From positions 11,732-75,731 of the forward strand of contig DIPM01000031.1 of NCBI GenBank assembly GCA_002427105.1: a DNA stretch of 64,000 nt, read 5' to 3'. Position numbers and translations under genes: made by a program. Below, piece after piece: positions 50,650-59,463 of the stretch. Source of the DNA: Marinilabiliaceae bacterium UBA5488 (GTDB lineage: Bacteria > Bacteroidota > Bacteroidia > Bacteroidales > Marinilabiliaceae). Positions within the stretch are counted from its first letter, which is position 1; every line of letters starts with the position of its first letter. Below the pieces are notes generated by a model that made no database searches, was not told the origin of the DNA, and was given only the letters and a program-made list of their open reading frames with translations.

Positions 50650-53059
50650 AGTAATCGCTGCCACCATATTTATAGCCATAGTGATAACCATATCCATATC
50701 CATAATTGTAGTTGTAAGACAAAAGCCCCTTTTTGATTTGGACATCATTTATCAAAATCCCCACGTTGGTAATGCCCTCATCCTGCATCTGTTTGATAGT
50801 ATGGGCGAAAACATTGCGGATAGTGAAGTCTTGACGGGTGAGGAAGATTACTGAATCGGCATAGCGTGCCAATAAATAACCATCGGCAACCACACCCATC
50901 GGCGGGGTGTCAAGTAAAATAATGTCGAAGTTTGACCTTAGTTCTTCAAAAAGCTTTTCGGCGCGGGCCGAACCGATAAGCTCGGAAGGGTTGGGCGGTA
51001 TTGCTCCCGAAGGTAGAACAAAAAGGTTCTCAACGCCATTGGGCATAATGATATCCTTAAGCTCGGCTTTTCCTATCAGGTAGTTTGAAAGGCCAAGCTG
51101 GCTATCCATATTCAGAACCTTGTTAAGTCCGGGTTTGCGCATGTCAAAGCCCACAAGCAGGGTTTTCTTTCCTGAAATAGCAAAGACGCTGGCCAGATTC
51201 AGGGCGCAGAAAGTTTTGCCCTCTCCCGGCATCGATGAAGAGATAGCAATTACAGGAGACTCCTTATCCCCGTTCATATATTCAAGGCGTGTACGAATTC
51301 TTCTGAATGCCTCTGTAATAACGGAGCGGGGGTGAAGTTCGACAACATTACTGCCTTCTTTATTATTGTGAATAATGTGCCCAATTATTGGAAGCTTTGT
51401 AATGCGCTCAATATCATCGCTTCCGGATATTTTGTTGTTAACCACTTGCTTTATAAGCAAAAACAGAAGGGGCAAGACAAGTCCTGCCAGCACCGCTCTT
51501 TGGCGGTCACTGGCTACAGTAGGCGAAACCTGGCCCGCCGGACGAGCAGTCTCCAGTATGGAATGGTCGGGCGTGTTGGAAGCCTTTTGTATCTGTGCCT
51601 CACTGCGTTTGCGCAGCAAGAAAGTGTAAACCTCATTGTTGAGGTCGAATTGGCGCTCAATGCCAAAAAGCTGACGTTCCTTTTCAGGAAATTGATACAG
51701 AGCTGTGTTAGTTGAAATTCGTTCTTCTTCGATACGCAGCAGCTCTCTATCGATAAGCACTTTCTGGTTATTAATAGCCTCCAGAAGAGTAAGGCGGGCA
51801 ACCTCCATTTTGTCGTTAAGCTCGACGAGATAGGGGTTTGAAATATTCTGACTTACACTTCCCGCGATAGTCTGCCGCTCCATATTTAACTCCATCAGAT
51901 AGTTTATCTGTTGGAAAACCGAGCTGTTATCAACCGGATAAACAGCAGGCGCAATTGTGCCATCAAACACGCTGTCTGAACTGAAATACTCTATAAGGTA
52001 GTCGTAATATTTTTGCGTGAGCATCATCTCTGTTGTTGACTCAGCAAGGTTCTCCAGGCGTGTAAAGTAGATGCCTGCCTGAGCAGATACGCTCTGAATC
52101 TGATGTTCAGTGCGAAATTGACTCAATTCAGAACCTTTTTCAAGGAGGGAATCTGAAATGATAATTAATTGCTCTTCAATAAACTGGATAGTGTTTGTGG
52201 CTATCTGGTTCTTTCTTTCAAGATTGTTGCGTATAAAAACTTCAGCAAGCTTGTTGAGAAATACTAAATTCTTGGAGTTGTTATTACCAGTCACATAAAG
52301 GCGCACTATGCTTGAATTTTCATTTGCCCTGCTATAGGAAAAACGCGTCTTGAAAATAGAAGCCAGTTCGTCGGGACTGTTGAAATGGAAGTAATAGCCT
52401 CGCTCTTCCGATTTAGAAAGCTCCTGGCTGTTGATCTTTATTGACAGCCATGGCGTATTTAGCCATTCACCGAATTTGAATTCCTTACTAAAATCAATCT
52501 TCCCATTGGAAGGGCCGTTACGTTGAAGTCCGTAAATATATGTGCTACCCGATTCTGCTTCTACATCAAGGCGGAAACGCTCTGAGTCAATTACTGTAAG
52601 ATAGATGTGAGCATTCAGCAGTTGTGGCGAAAAAGGGTCATACTCAATGTTGAAGGGGAGGTTTCCATAAAGCTCACTACTTTTGAGTCGTCCGGTTTTG
52701 TAATAAGAAATATCAAAATCAAGTTCTGCAACAGTCTTTCGCATCATCTCCCAGGAGGTGAGTATGGCGATTTGATTCTCAATGGTGCGCATAGCCGAAC
52801 TAAGACCAAAACCTTCCATCATATTAGCCTGAGTCTTGTCGCTCCCTCGCTCGTCAACTAAAAGCGTCAGGGATGAACGATAAACAGCCGGTGTGTATCT
52901 GTGAATAATATACACTGTTGCAAGGGCTAGCAATACCGCTACTACAAAGAGCCACCAATAATTGAGGATGTCTGCTATAAGCTTTTTGTAATCGATTATA
53001 ATACCGCCTCCTGTGCTAAGTGGGTTTTTATTTGCTTGGTTAGATGTTGCTTGAGTCAT
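50639..53059 (-). CDS. Wzc-like tyrosine autokinase, Tyr-rich tail
   Basis: An 806-residue polysaccharide co-polymerase. Wzz domain with two membrane helices (about 35-55 and 505-525) around a periplasmic coiled-coil region, then a cytoplasmic BY-kinase: Walker A SSSMPGEGKTFCALNLA (about 600-616), Walker A' LLVGFDMRKPG and Walker B IILLDTPPMG. The C-terminal tail has 11 tyrosines in the last 26 residues, in alternating Tyr-x pattern. Cycles of tail phosphorylation in Wzc control polymer length and export. It lies 7 bases after the Wza-like gene. A second Wzc paralogue lies at 56042. Confidence 0.94.
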   Translation of the reverse strand: MTQATSNQANKNPLSTGGGIIIDYKKLIADILNYWWLFVVAVLLALATVYIIHRYTPAVYRSSLTLLVDERGSDKTQANMMEGFGLSSAMRTIENQIAILTSWEMMRKTVAELDFDISYYKTGRLKSSELYGNLPFNIEYDPFSPQLLNAHIYLTVIDSERFRLDVEAESGSTYIYGLQRNGPSNGKIDFSKEFKFGEWLNTPWLSIKINSQELSKSEERGYYFHFNSPDELASIFKTRFSYSRANENSSIVRLYVTGNNNSKNLVFLNKLAEVFIRNNLERKNQIATNTIQFIEEQLIIISDSLLEKGSELSQFRTEHQIQSVSAQAGIYFTRLENLAESTTEMMLTQKYYDYLIEYFSSDSVFDGTIAPAVYPVDNSSVFQQINYLMELNMERQTIAGSVSQNISNPYLVELNDKMEVARLTLLEAINNQKVLIDRELLRIEEERISTNTALYQFPEKERQLFGIERQFDLNNEVYTFLLRKRSEAQIQKASNTPDHSILETARPAGQVSPTVASDRQRAVLAGLVLPLLFLLIKQVVNNKISGSDDIERITKLPIIGHIIHNNKEGSNVVELHPRSVITEAFRRIRTRLEYMNGDKESPVIAISSSMPGEGKTFCALNLASVFAISGKKTLLVGFDMRKPGLNKVLNMDSQLGLSNYLIGKAELKDIIMPNGVENLFVLPSGAIPPNPSELIGSARAEKLFEELRSNFDIILLDTPPMGVVADGYLLARYADSVIFLTRQDFTIRNVFAHTIKQMQDEGITNVGILINDVQIKKGLLSYNYNYGYGYGYHYGYKYGGSDYYEE

Positions 53060-53066
53060 TTAAAGC

Positions 53067-53852
53067 CTATTTTAATATGGCATTGAGGGCTAAATACATT
53101 GCTAAGACTGAGGAGACTATTCCGAACGAGAAGGACTCTCCAATGCCCCATGCTTTTGCCTTCATCGGACGTATATATATGATATCGTTTGGATATATAT
53201 AATAGAAATCTGAATCTACAAGATTCTTGTCGGTAAGATCTACAAAGTAACTTTGAGTTCCTTCTGTTGTTGGTCTGACTATCCTTACCTCTCTTCGTTT
53301 TCCGTAAGGTCTGACATCACCTGCCAGGGCTATTGCTTCGAATATGGTAATCTGTTCGCGTCCCATCGGGATGCGACCGCGGGTGGAAGTCTCGCCAAGG
53401 GCAACAAAAGAAGGGTTGGACAAACGGACCGTTACCTGGGCGTCGCTGACATAGGGTTGAAGAGCTTCAATAATACGTGATGTGGCTATCTGACGGGTAC
53501 AGGAGTCAAGTTTTATCCTTCCTACAAAGGGAAAGTCGATATAGAGGCTGTCGTCCAGCGGGTAGGTATAAAGTGGCGACTGGCTTACCGCGGCAGTATT
53601 TTGATTTGTTCCGCCCATATTAAAGAACTCCGACAGCTTGGGATTTGCCGTGTTGACTCTGATAATCAAGGCATCGTTAGCTTGAAGGATATATTTTTCA
53701 GTTATTGTTTCCGTCTCGCCAAAGGGATTACTGTATCCTGCGCGTTGGTCGTGGTCTTGAAAATAGAGGATTTCCTTGTGAGGAATACAAGAACTAAACA
53801 TCCATAGCGATGCCACTATAGCAAGAAGCGCATGACTCTTTTTTATGCTCAT
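53067..53852 (-). CDS. Wza-like polysaccharide export lipoprotein
   Basis: A 261-residue exporter protein. Signal peptide with lipobox MFSSCIP (cysteine about residue 22), polysaccharide export domain (ILQANDALIIRVNTANPKLSEFF, then IDFPFVGRIKLDSC...VRLSNPSFVALGE), one SLBB-like region (FEAIALAGDVRPYGKRREVRIVRP) and a C-terminal amphipathic/membrane helix (FSFGIVSSVLAMYLALNAIL). This is the short Bacteroidota form of Wza, which forms the outer-membrane export pore. A lone promoter-like element about 106 bases upstream implies a long leader. Followed by the Wzc-like kinase and the Wzi/RemB-like barrel in one operon. Confidence 0.93.
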   Translation of the reverse strand: MSIKKSHALLAIVASLWMFSSCIPHKEILYFQDHDQRAGYSNPFGETETITEKYILQANDALIIRVNTANPKLSEFFNMGGTNQNTAAVSQSPLYTYPLDDSLYIDFPFVGRIKLDSCTRQIATSRIIEALQPYVSDAQVTVRLSNPSFVALGETSTRGRIPMGREQITIFEAIALAGDVRPYGKRREVRIVRPTTEGTQSYFVDLTDKNLVDSDFYYIYPNDIIYIRPMKAKAWGIGESFSFGIVSSVLAMYLALNAILK

Positions 53853-53957
53853 TAATTGAAGTATTATTATTCAATTGATTACTCCTAACCAAGATACATT
53901 AACTGAAACTTCTGACGATAACAATTGATGCACTGTTTGGGTTGTCATTATTAGCTA

Positions 53958-53965
53958 CAAATTTA
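53958..53965 (-). promoter_or_regulatory. Candidate -7 element of the export operon
   Basis: Minus strand TAAATTTG, an exact TAnnTTTG match. If used, the Wza-like mRNA would carry a leader of about 100 bases, long for this window. The -33 region is poor. Confidence 0.35.
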
Positions 53966-54088
53966 GGTTTTCTTTTTATAATTCATAAAGCATTTGATTA
54001 AATGACTGTAATATCATGCGAAATGAACTATAAATCTTTTATTGGCAGCTCTTTTTTACTAATTTTGTCGCTACATTTATCTACAAAA

Positions 54089-55201
54089 ATGACAATAAAC
54101 TACAATGAGATTCTTCAGATAATTTTTGGCGGAATGGTTGCCTTTATCCTGGTGTTTATGTCCATACCGACAATCCTGAAGGTCGCCTATTCCAAAAGCT
54201 TGTTTGATGAACCCGGCAAGCGTCATATACACAAGAAAAGAGTGCCAACACTTGGCGGTATGGCTATATTTTTCGGCATCCTCTTTACCTACACGGTCTA
54301 TCTGGATTGGTTTGACTTCCGTTCTATACCATATTTGATACCATCATTGCTGATAATTTTTTCGATAGGTATTAAGGATGATATACTTGTAACCGCGCCG
54401 ATTATGAAACTAATTGGGCAGGTCTTGGCTGCCCTTATTATAGTTGGCTTTGGTAATCTGCGTATTACTGATTTTCATGGCTTTTTCGGCTTAGAGCCCG
54501 ATTACTTTGTCAGTCTGGCTTTTTCAATGCTTTTTATTGTATTTATTGTTAATGGTTTCAACCTGATTGATGGTGTTGATGGACTGGCAGCCTTTACCGG
54601 CATTATCACCATTATAGGATTCTCGGTTTGGTTCTATATTAACGGAGATATTATGATGCCGGTTTTGGGGGCAATAATAGTTGGAGCCTTATTGGCCTTC
54701 CTTTATTTTAATGTCTTTTCGAAGACTCAGAAGATATTTATGGGCGATACGGGCTCGCTCGTCGTTGGCTTTCTGGTAGCTGTATTTGCTATTGAATTTA
54801 TGGAGTTTAATGTTGAAGAGCTGAGACCCTCATTAAACTACACAATGACTTCGGCACCGGGCGTGGCTCTTGGAATATTGATTGTCCCCGTGGTTGACAC
54901 CTTACGAGTTTTCTTTCTACGTCTTTCAAAAGGCCAGTCGCCTTTTGCAGCTGATAAAACCCATATTCATCATCGCCTCTTAACACTTGGTTTTTCACAT
55001 TTGAAAATTGCCCTGATGCTCGCGGCTGTCAATATCTTTTTTATCGCCTTATCTTTCCTTTTAAAGGATTTCGGGACTATCCGCCTTCTTCTGCTAAATA
55101 TGGTGCTTGGCATTGCTGTGTTTCAGCTTCCTTCTCTTGCAATTCGCCGAAAACTAAGGAAAATGCGTAATAAAAGCAGGATCACGGCTAATATACGATA
55201 A
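54089..55201 (+). CDS. WecA/MraY-family phosphosugar-lipid transferase
   Basis: A 370-residue inner-membrane enzyme with about ten helices. It transfers a sugar-1-phosphate to undecaprenyl phosphate, the first step of polysaccharide repeat-unit assembly. Family motifs: FDEPGKRHIHKKRVPTLGG, the aspartate-rich IKDDILV, NGFNLIDGVDGLAAF, FMGDTGSL and DKTHIHHRLLTLGFSH (typical of the WecA/TagO branch, rather than MraY). The frame is open to an ATG at 54002, which would add 29 residues of uncertain nature; the later ATG matches the family N-terminus. It is followed 10 bases later by a GT2 gene, with the second Wzc beyond. Confidence 0.9.
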   Translation: MTINYNEILQIIFGGMVAFILVFMSIPTILKVAYSKSLFDEPGKRHIHKKRVPTLGGMAIFFGILFTYTVYLDWFDFRSIPYLIPSLLIIFSIGIKDDILVTAPIMKLIGQVLAALIIVGFGNLRITDFHGFFGLEPDYFVSLAFSMLFIVFIVNGFNLIDGVDGLAAFTGIITIIGFSVWFYINGDIMMPVLGAIIVGALLAFLYFNVFSKTQKIFMGDTGSLVVGFLVAVFAIEFMEFNVEELRPSLNYTMTSAPGVALGILIVPVVDTLRVFFLRLSKGQSPFAADKTHIHHRLLTLGFSHLKIALMLAAVNIFFIALSFLLKDFGTIRLLLLNMVLGIAVFQLPSLAIRRKLRKMRNKSRITANIR

Positions 55202-55211
55202 CTGATGCCCC

Positions 55212-55961
55212 ATGTTGATATCACTGATTACTGTTAGTTACAATGCTTGCGATTCTTTGGAGGAGACTATCAAATCGGTTAGGGCGCAAGAGTTCAAAGA
55301 TTTTGAGTATATCATTATAGACGGAGGCTCTAAAGATAATACTTCCATGATGGTAAAGGATTATCAAGACCTAATCAGTTTATATGTAAGCGAGCCTGAC
55401 GGTGGAATTTATGAGGCACTTAACAAGGGTCTTAGCTATGCCAAAGGGCGGGTGATAGGATTTATTCATGCAAACGACAGGTTTGCAAACCCTCAGGTTT
55501 TGAGCAAGATTGCCAGTCTTTTTAGCAAGGAAAACCCTGATGTCGTTTATGGTGATTTGCAGTATGTAAGTTCCTTTGATCCACTGCAAATATTTAGAAA
55601 TTGGAAAAGTGGAAATTTTGATGCATCTAAGGTCAGAAGAGGGTGGATGCCTCCGCATCCAAGCGTCTATTTTAGCCGGGAAGTCTTGCAAAAAGTAGGA
55701 GATTTTGATACTTCATATAAAATATCTGCCGATTATGAGTGGCTGCTGCGCCTTATGCTTCGAGAAGATATTACTTTGGCATATTTGCCCGAAGTGTTGG
55801 TTTATATGGCCATCGGCGGCGCCAGCAATAGAAGTCTTAAGAGTATAATTCAAAAATCAAGGGAGGATTACAGAGCCATTCGCAAGAATAAAGCAGGGGG
55901 ATTGTTTACACTTTTAAGCAAAAATTTCAGTAAACTGGGGCAATTTTTTAGCGGCAAATAG
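55212..55961 (+). CDS. Glycosyltransferase family 2
   Basis: A 249-residue GT-A fold transferase without membrane helices. The nucleotide-sugar binding core is LISLITVSYNACDSLEETIKSVRAQ, YIIIDGGSKDNT, SEPDGGIYEALNKGL, and IHANDRF in place of the usual DxD. The acceptor region has the RRGWMPPHPSVYFSRE and KISADYEWLLRL motifs of the WcaA-like GT2 group. It should add the second sugar or a later sugar to the lipid-linked unit started by the preceding WecA-like enzyme. Being the only other glycosyltransferase nearby, it cannot account for a whole repeat unit alone. Confidence 0.9.
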   Translation: MLISLITVSYNACDSLEETIKSVRAQEFKDFEYIIIDGGSKDNTSMMVKDYQDLISLYVSEPDGGIYEALNKGLSYAKGRVIGFIHANDRFANPQVLSKIASLFSKENPDVVYGDLQYVSSFDPLQIFRNWKSGNFDASKVRRGWMPPHPSVYFSREVLQKVGDFDTSYKISADYEWLLRLMLREDITLAYLPEVLVYMAIGGASNRSLKSIIQKSREDYRAIRKNKAGGLFTLLSKNFSKLGQFFSGK

Positions 55962-56041
55962 ACTGTAGCGAAGTTTTATGCCTGAGTTGTGACAGAATTT
56001 TTATAGTTTAGCTTTTTTAATTATTAATAATACAAAGGGGC

Positions 56042-58417
56042 ATGGCCATTCCAGTAAATCATCAGGCTAATATCCACGGAAAAGGAGTTGCAAATGACGG
56101 GTTTTCCGACATCAGAAAAATAGCCAGACTGCTTCTACGAAACTGGTATTTGTTTGTGATATTTGTGCCACTTGCATTAGGAGCTGTATGGATTTACCAC
56201 CGCTACACAGTTCCTGTCTATCGTGCTTCAATCACCATGATATTTAAGGTTGATCAGGAGCGAAACTATTCAAGCCCTATACTTACCGAAGGATTTGGTC
56301 TTTCACCTGAGCTTCGGAATTTCGAAAACCAGAGCTTTATTATTCGTAGCCACGCTATGGTATTAAGGGCTGTGGATCGGCTCGATTTTGCAGTGTCTTA
56401 CTATTCAAAAGGGCGGCTAAAGGATACCGAGCTTTATGGCAAGACGCCCTTTGTTGTTGAGTTTGACTCGCTTCATCCCCAGCTTTTGAATAGTAATTTT
56501 AATCTTCTGGTTTTGCCCGATGGCAAGGCAGAACTATCTGTAAAGAGTGATGGCGATAATCTTCATATATTTAAGACGTCGCAAAATACTGGCTATTCAG
56601 CGCCTATTGATTTCAACAAGGAGATTAAGCCGGGCGAAAAGCTTGAACATCAATACTTTTCCTTTTCTGTAAATCCTTTATCTCCGGAAGGCAGTATTGC
56701 TCCCGGCTCTTATATGTTTCGTTTTAACTCTCATTCGTCGATAGCCTCAACATTGCGTTCTTCGCTTTCTGTTTCTCCTTACAGGGAAGGTTCCTCTATA
56801 ATTTATATTTCGGTGTCGGGTCATCAGCCTCAGAAACTTGTCAGGTTTTTGAATACTTTTTCAGAAGAGGTAATAATCAATAATCTGGAGAGGAAAAATG
56901 ATATGGCTAATCGTTCCCTGACCTTTATCCAAAGGCAGTTAGAACAAGTGTCAGACACTTTGAAGATTACGCAGCAACGCCTGATGGATTTCAGGCGGGA
57001 AAATCGCTTTATGATGCCATCGGAGATTTCTACAAAGTTGTCGGAAGATTTTTTTGAAATGGAGAGGCAGAAAAGAACTTTGGATGTTAGCCTTGCATAT
57101 TTTTCAGACATACGCGGCAGACTGTTAAGTGATAATTTCAATGAAAATGATTATCTGTTACCTGCTTTCTCTTCCGAGCCTGCCGCCCTTGTTCAACAGT
57201 TCGTTCGCGACCATCTTGACTTGCTCAATGAGCGTAGGATTGTTAGTGAACAGGCAGGGAAAAATAATCCCTATGTGCTTGAACTCAACAAGAAAATAGA
57301 ATTGTCGCAGCTGTCGCTTGTTACCGCCATAGAACAGCAGATGGAGAGTATCCGGATGGAGCAAAAAGAGTTGCAAAGGCATGCTGCGCGACTTAATTCT
57401 GAAATTGGCGACTTGCCGGAGCTGGAGCGTGATTACCTGGCTATGGAACGCACTCACAAACTTAACGATGCCATTTATACTTTTCTCTTGCAGAAAAACT
57501 CTGAAACTCAGATAGCAAAAGCATCCAACACCCCTGATAACGAGGTGCTCGATCAGGCCTCGGTTGGCAGTCCCGTGTTTCCAACCAAAAAAAGTAACTA
57601 CTCGAAGGGCTTGATGATTGGACTTCTTATTCCTGTGCTGATTATAGCCTTTAGAGAGATGTTTAATACTCGCATAAGAGGACGGGAAGATGTTGTTGCC
57701 ATGTTTAGGGATGTGCCTATTGTAGGTGAAGTTTTGAAGAGTCGCGAAGACCAGGAGAATGTTTTGTTGACTGCTTCCAACTCTGTTGTGGCCGAGTCTT
57801 TTCGTTCACTTAGGGCTAGGTTGAAATTTTTATTGTTACAGAAAACGGGCAACGTAATTACCGTTACTTCTACAAATACCGGAGAGGGTAAGACTTTTTG
57901 TGCTGTCAACCTGGCGGCGGTCTTTGCCGTTTCAGGTAAAAAAACCGCACTGGTAGGCTTTGACCTCAGAAAACCGCGACTGTCGGAAATATTCGACTTA
58001 AGTCTTGTTCCCGGAATTAGTAGTTACCTTATTGGGCAAACTCGATTTAGCAGTATTATAATGCCCACGAAATTAGAAAATCTATACGTGCTTCCTGCCG
58101 GGGTGATACCTCCAAACCCTTCCGAGCTGATATCTTCAGGCAAGACGGCCGAGTTAATAAAAAAGCTGCGAGAGCAGTTTGACGTCATCATAATTGACAC
58201 TCCTCCGGTAGGCCTTGTGTCTGATGGCAGGCTATTAATGGAAACGGCCGATAGTAACCTTTTCGTGGTTCGTGCCGGTGTTACTCAAAAGGAGCATCTG
58301 TCAATAACTATGTCAAACTTGATTGAGGATGAAGTCAAGGGTCTGGCTATTGTTCTTAATGACGTGGCTGTCTCGGGAAGCCGTTATAGTTACTATTCAT
58401 CCGGCTATTTTAACTAA
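56042..58417 (+). CDS. Second Wzc-like tyrosine autokinase
   Basis: A 791-residue paralogue of the kinase at 50639. It has the same layout: N-terminal membrane helix (about 38-56), Wzz region, coiled coil, second helix (about 525-540), BY-kinase with TSTNTGEGKTFCAVNLA, LVGFDLRKPRLS and VIIIDTPPVGL. The tail ends SRYSYYSSGYFN with only four tyrosines, against eleven in the paralogue. It is separated from the WecA-like and GT2 genes by 80 bases on the same strand. Two co-polymerases in one locus may set different chain lengths or serve two polymers. Confidence 0.93.
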   Translation: MAIPVNHQANIHGKGVANDGFSDIRKIARLLLRNWYLFVIFVPLALGAVWIYHRYTVPVYRASITMIFKVDQERNYSSPILTEGFGLSPELRNFENQSFIIRSHAMVLRAVDRLDFAVSYYSKGRLKDTELYGKTPFVVEFDSLHPQLLNSNFNLLVLPDGKAELSVKSDGDNLHIFKTSQNTGYSAPIDFNKEIKPGEKLEHQYFSFSVNPLSPEGSIAPGSYMFRFNSHSSIASTLRSSLSVSPYREGSSIIYISVSGHQPQKLVRFLNTFSEEVIINNLERKNDMANRSLTFIQRQLEQVSDTLKITQQRLMDFRRENRFMMPSEISTKLSEDFFEMERQKRTLDVSLAYFSDIRGRLLSDNFNENDYLLPAFSSEPAALVQQFVRDHLDLLNERRIVSEQAGKNNPYVLELNKKIELSQLSLVTAIEQQMESIRMEQKELQRHAARLNSEIGDLPELERDYLAMERTHKLNDAIYTFLLQKNSETQIAKASNTPDNEVLDQASVGSPVFPTKKSNYSKGLMIGLLIPVLIIAFREMFNTRIRGREDVVAMFRDVPIVGEVLKSREDQENVLLTASNSVVAESFRSLRARLKFLLLQKTGNVITVTSTNTGEGKTFCAVNLAAVFAVSGKKTALVGFDLRKPRLSEIFDLSLVPGISSYLIGQTRFSSIIMPTKLENLYVLPAGVIPPNPSELISSGKTAELIKKLREQFDVIIIDTPPVGLVSDGRLLMETADSNLFVVRAGVTQKEHLSITMSNLIEDEVKGLAIVLNDVAVSGSRYSYYSSGYFN

Positions 58418-58446
58418 ATTTGGCAGCTCTAAAATAACACTTTTTA

Positions 58447-59463
58447 ATGATACGCTTTTATCAGGACAACTCACTTCGCCGGCGTCATACCTTTGGTATT
58501 GATGTGAATTGTAAATATTTGTTCGAGTATGACTCGATTGTAAATTTGAAAGAGATACTTAAAACCCCTCTTTGCAAGGCTAATGAGATGCTTTTGCTGG
58601 GAGGTGGTAGCAATCTGCTCTTTTTGAGTGACTTTGATGGAGTGGTGCTTCACTCACTTATCTCAGGAATTGAGGTCGTTGACAGAGATGCCGACAGCGT
58701 TATTGTCAGAGCAGGAGCCGGAGTGGAATGGGATCGGCTGGTTGAGTGGTGTGTTGATAAGGGCTTTGGCGGAATAGAGAATCTTTCTTATATACCCGGT
58801 GATGTTGGCGCCGCCCCGGTTCAAAATATTGGAGCTTATGGTGTTGAGTTTAATGATGTCTTTGTAAAATGTGATGCCATTTTAATTGAAGACGGCAGGG
58901 AAGTTTGTTTTGGCAAGGAAGAGTGCGGGTTTGATTACCGCAATTCCATTTTTAAGCAAGAGCTTAAAAATAAAGCGATAATTACCTTTGTTTATATTAA
59001 GCTTCAGTTAAAGCCTGTATTTAAACTTGATTATGGCAATGTGAAAACTGCCTTGAAGGGCTATGGCGAGGCATCCCTTTCCAATATTCGCAAAGCTATT
59101 ATTGAAATAAGAAGAACTAAGCTTCCTGATCCGGCTAAGTTTGGAAATGCTGGCAGCTTCTTCAAAAATCCTATTGTCGATATTGAACTGTTGAAGAACA
59201 TCCAAAAAGAGTATGATGATGTGCCCTTTTATGAATCCTCTGATAAGGCTAAGGTTAAGATTCCTGCCGCCTGGATGATTGACAAGCTGGGATGGAAAGG
59301 ACGTGTGAGCGGCAAAGCTGCTGTCCATAAGGATCAGGCCTTGGTGCTTATAAATTTGGGGGGCGCATCCGGAACAGAGATTTATCAGCTGTCGCAAAGC
59401 ATCGAGAGAGATGTCAAGGATAAGTTTGATATTTCTCTTGAAAGGGAGGTTAGCCTTATTTAG
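58447..59463 (+). CDS. murB: UDP-N-acetylenolpyruvoylglucosamine reductase
   Basis: A 338-residue MurB, the FAD enzyme that reduces UDP-GlcNAc-enolpyruvate to UDP-MurNAc in peptidoglycan synthesis. FAD-binding motif LLLGGGSNLLFL, the second flavin loop GIENLSYIPGDVGAAPVQNIGAYGVE, and the catalytic serine region FGNAGSFFKNP are all present. The length and inserted segment (HFGxG-type region, with YRNSIFKQE) fit the E. coli type I enzyme. Start 29 bases after the Wzc-like gene, and its last 4 bases overlap the stop of the convergent MATE gene. Confidence 0.95.
   Translation: MIRFYQDNSLRRRHTFGIDVNCKYLFEYDSIVNLKEILKTPLCKANEMLLLGGGSNLLFLSDFDGVVLHSLISGIEVVDRDADSVIVRAGAGVEWDRLVEWCVDKGFGGIENLSYIPGDVGAAPVQNIGAYGVEFNDVFVKCDAILIEDGREVCFGKEECGFDYRNSIFKQELKNKAIITFVYIKLQLKPVFKLDYGNVKTALKGYGEASLSNIRKAIIEIRRTKLPDPAKFGNAGSFFKNPIVDIELLKNIQKEYDDVPFYESSDKAKVKIPAAWMIDKLGWKGRVSGKAAVHKDQALVLINLGGASGTEIYQLSQSIERDVKDKFDISLEREVSLI

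Noticed and set aside
50086..50736. 216-residue plus-strand frame over the Wzi/RemB-like gene
   Set aside because: Antisense to the barrel gene and its upstream neighbour; no domain seen.
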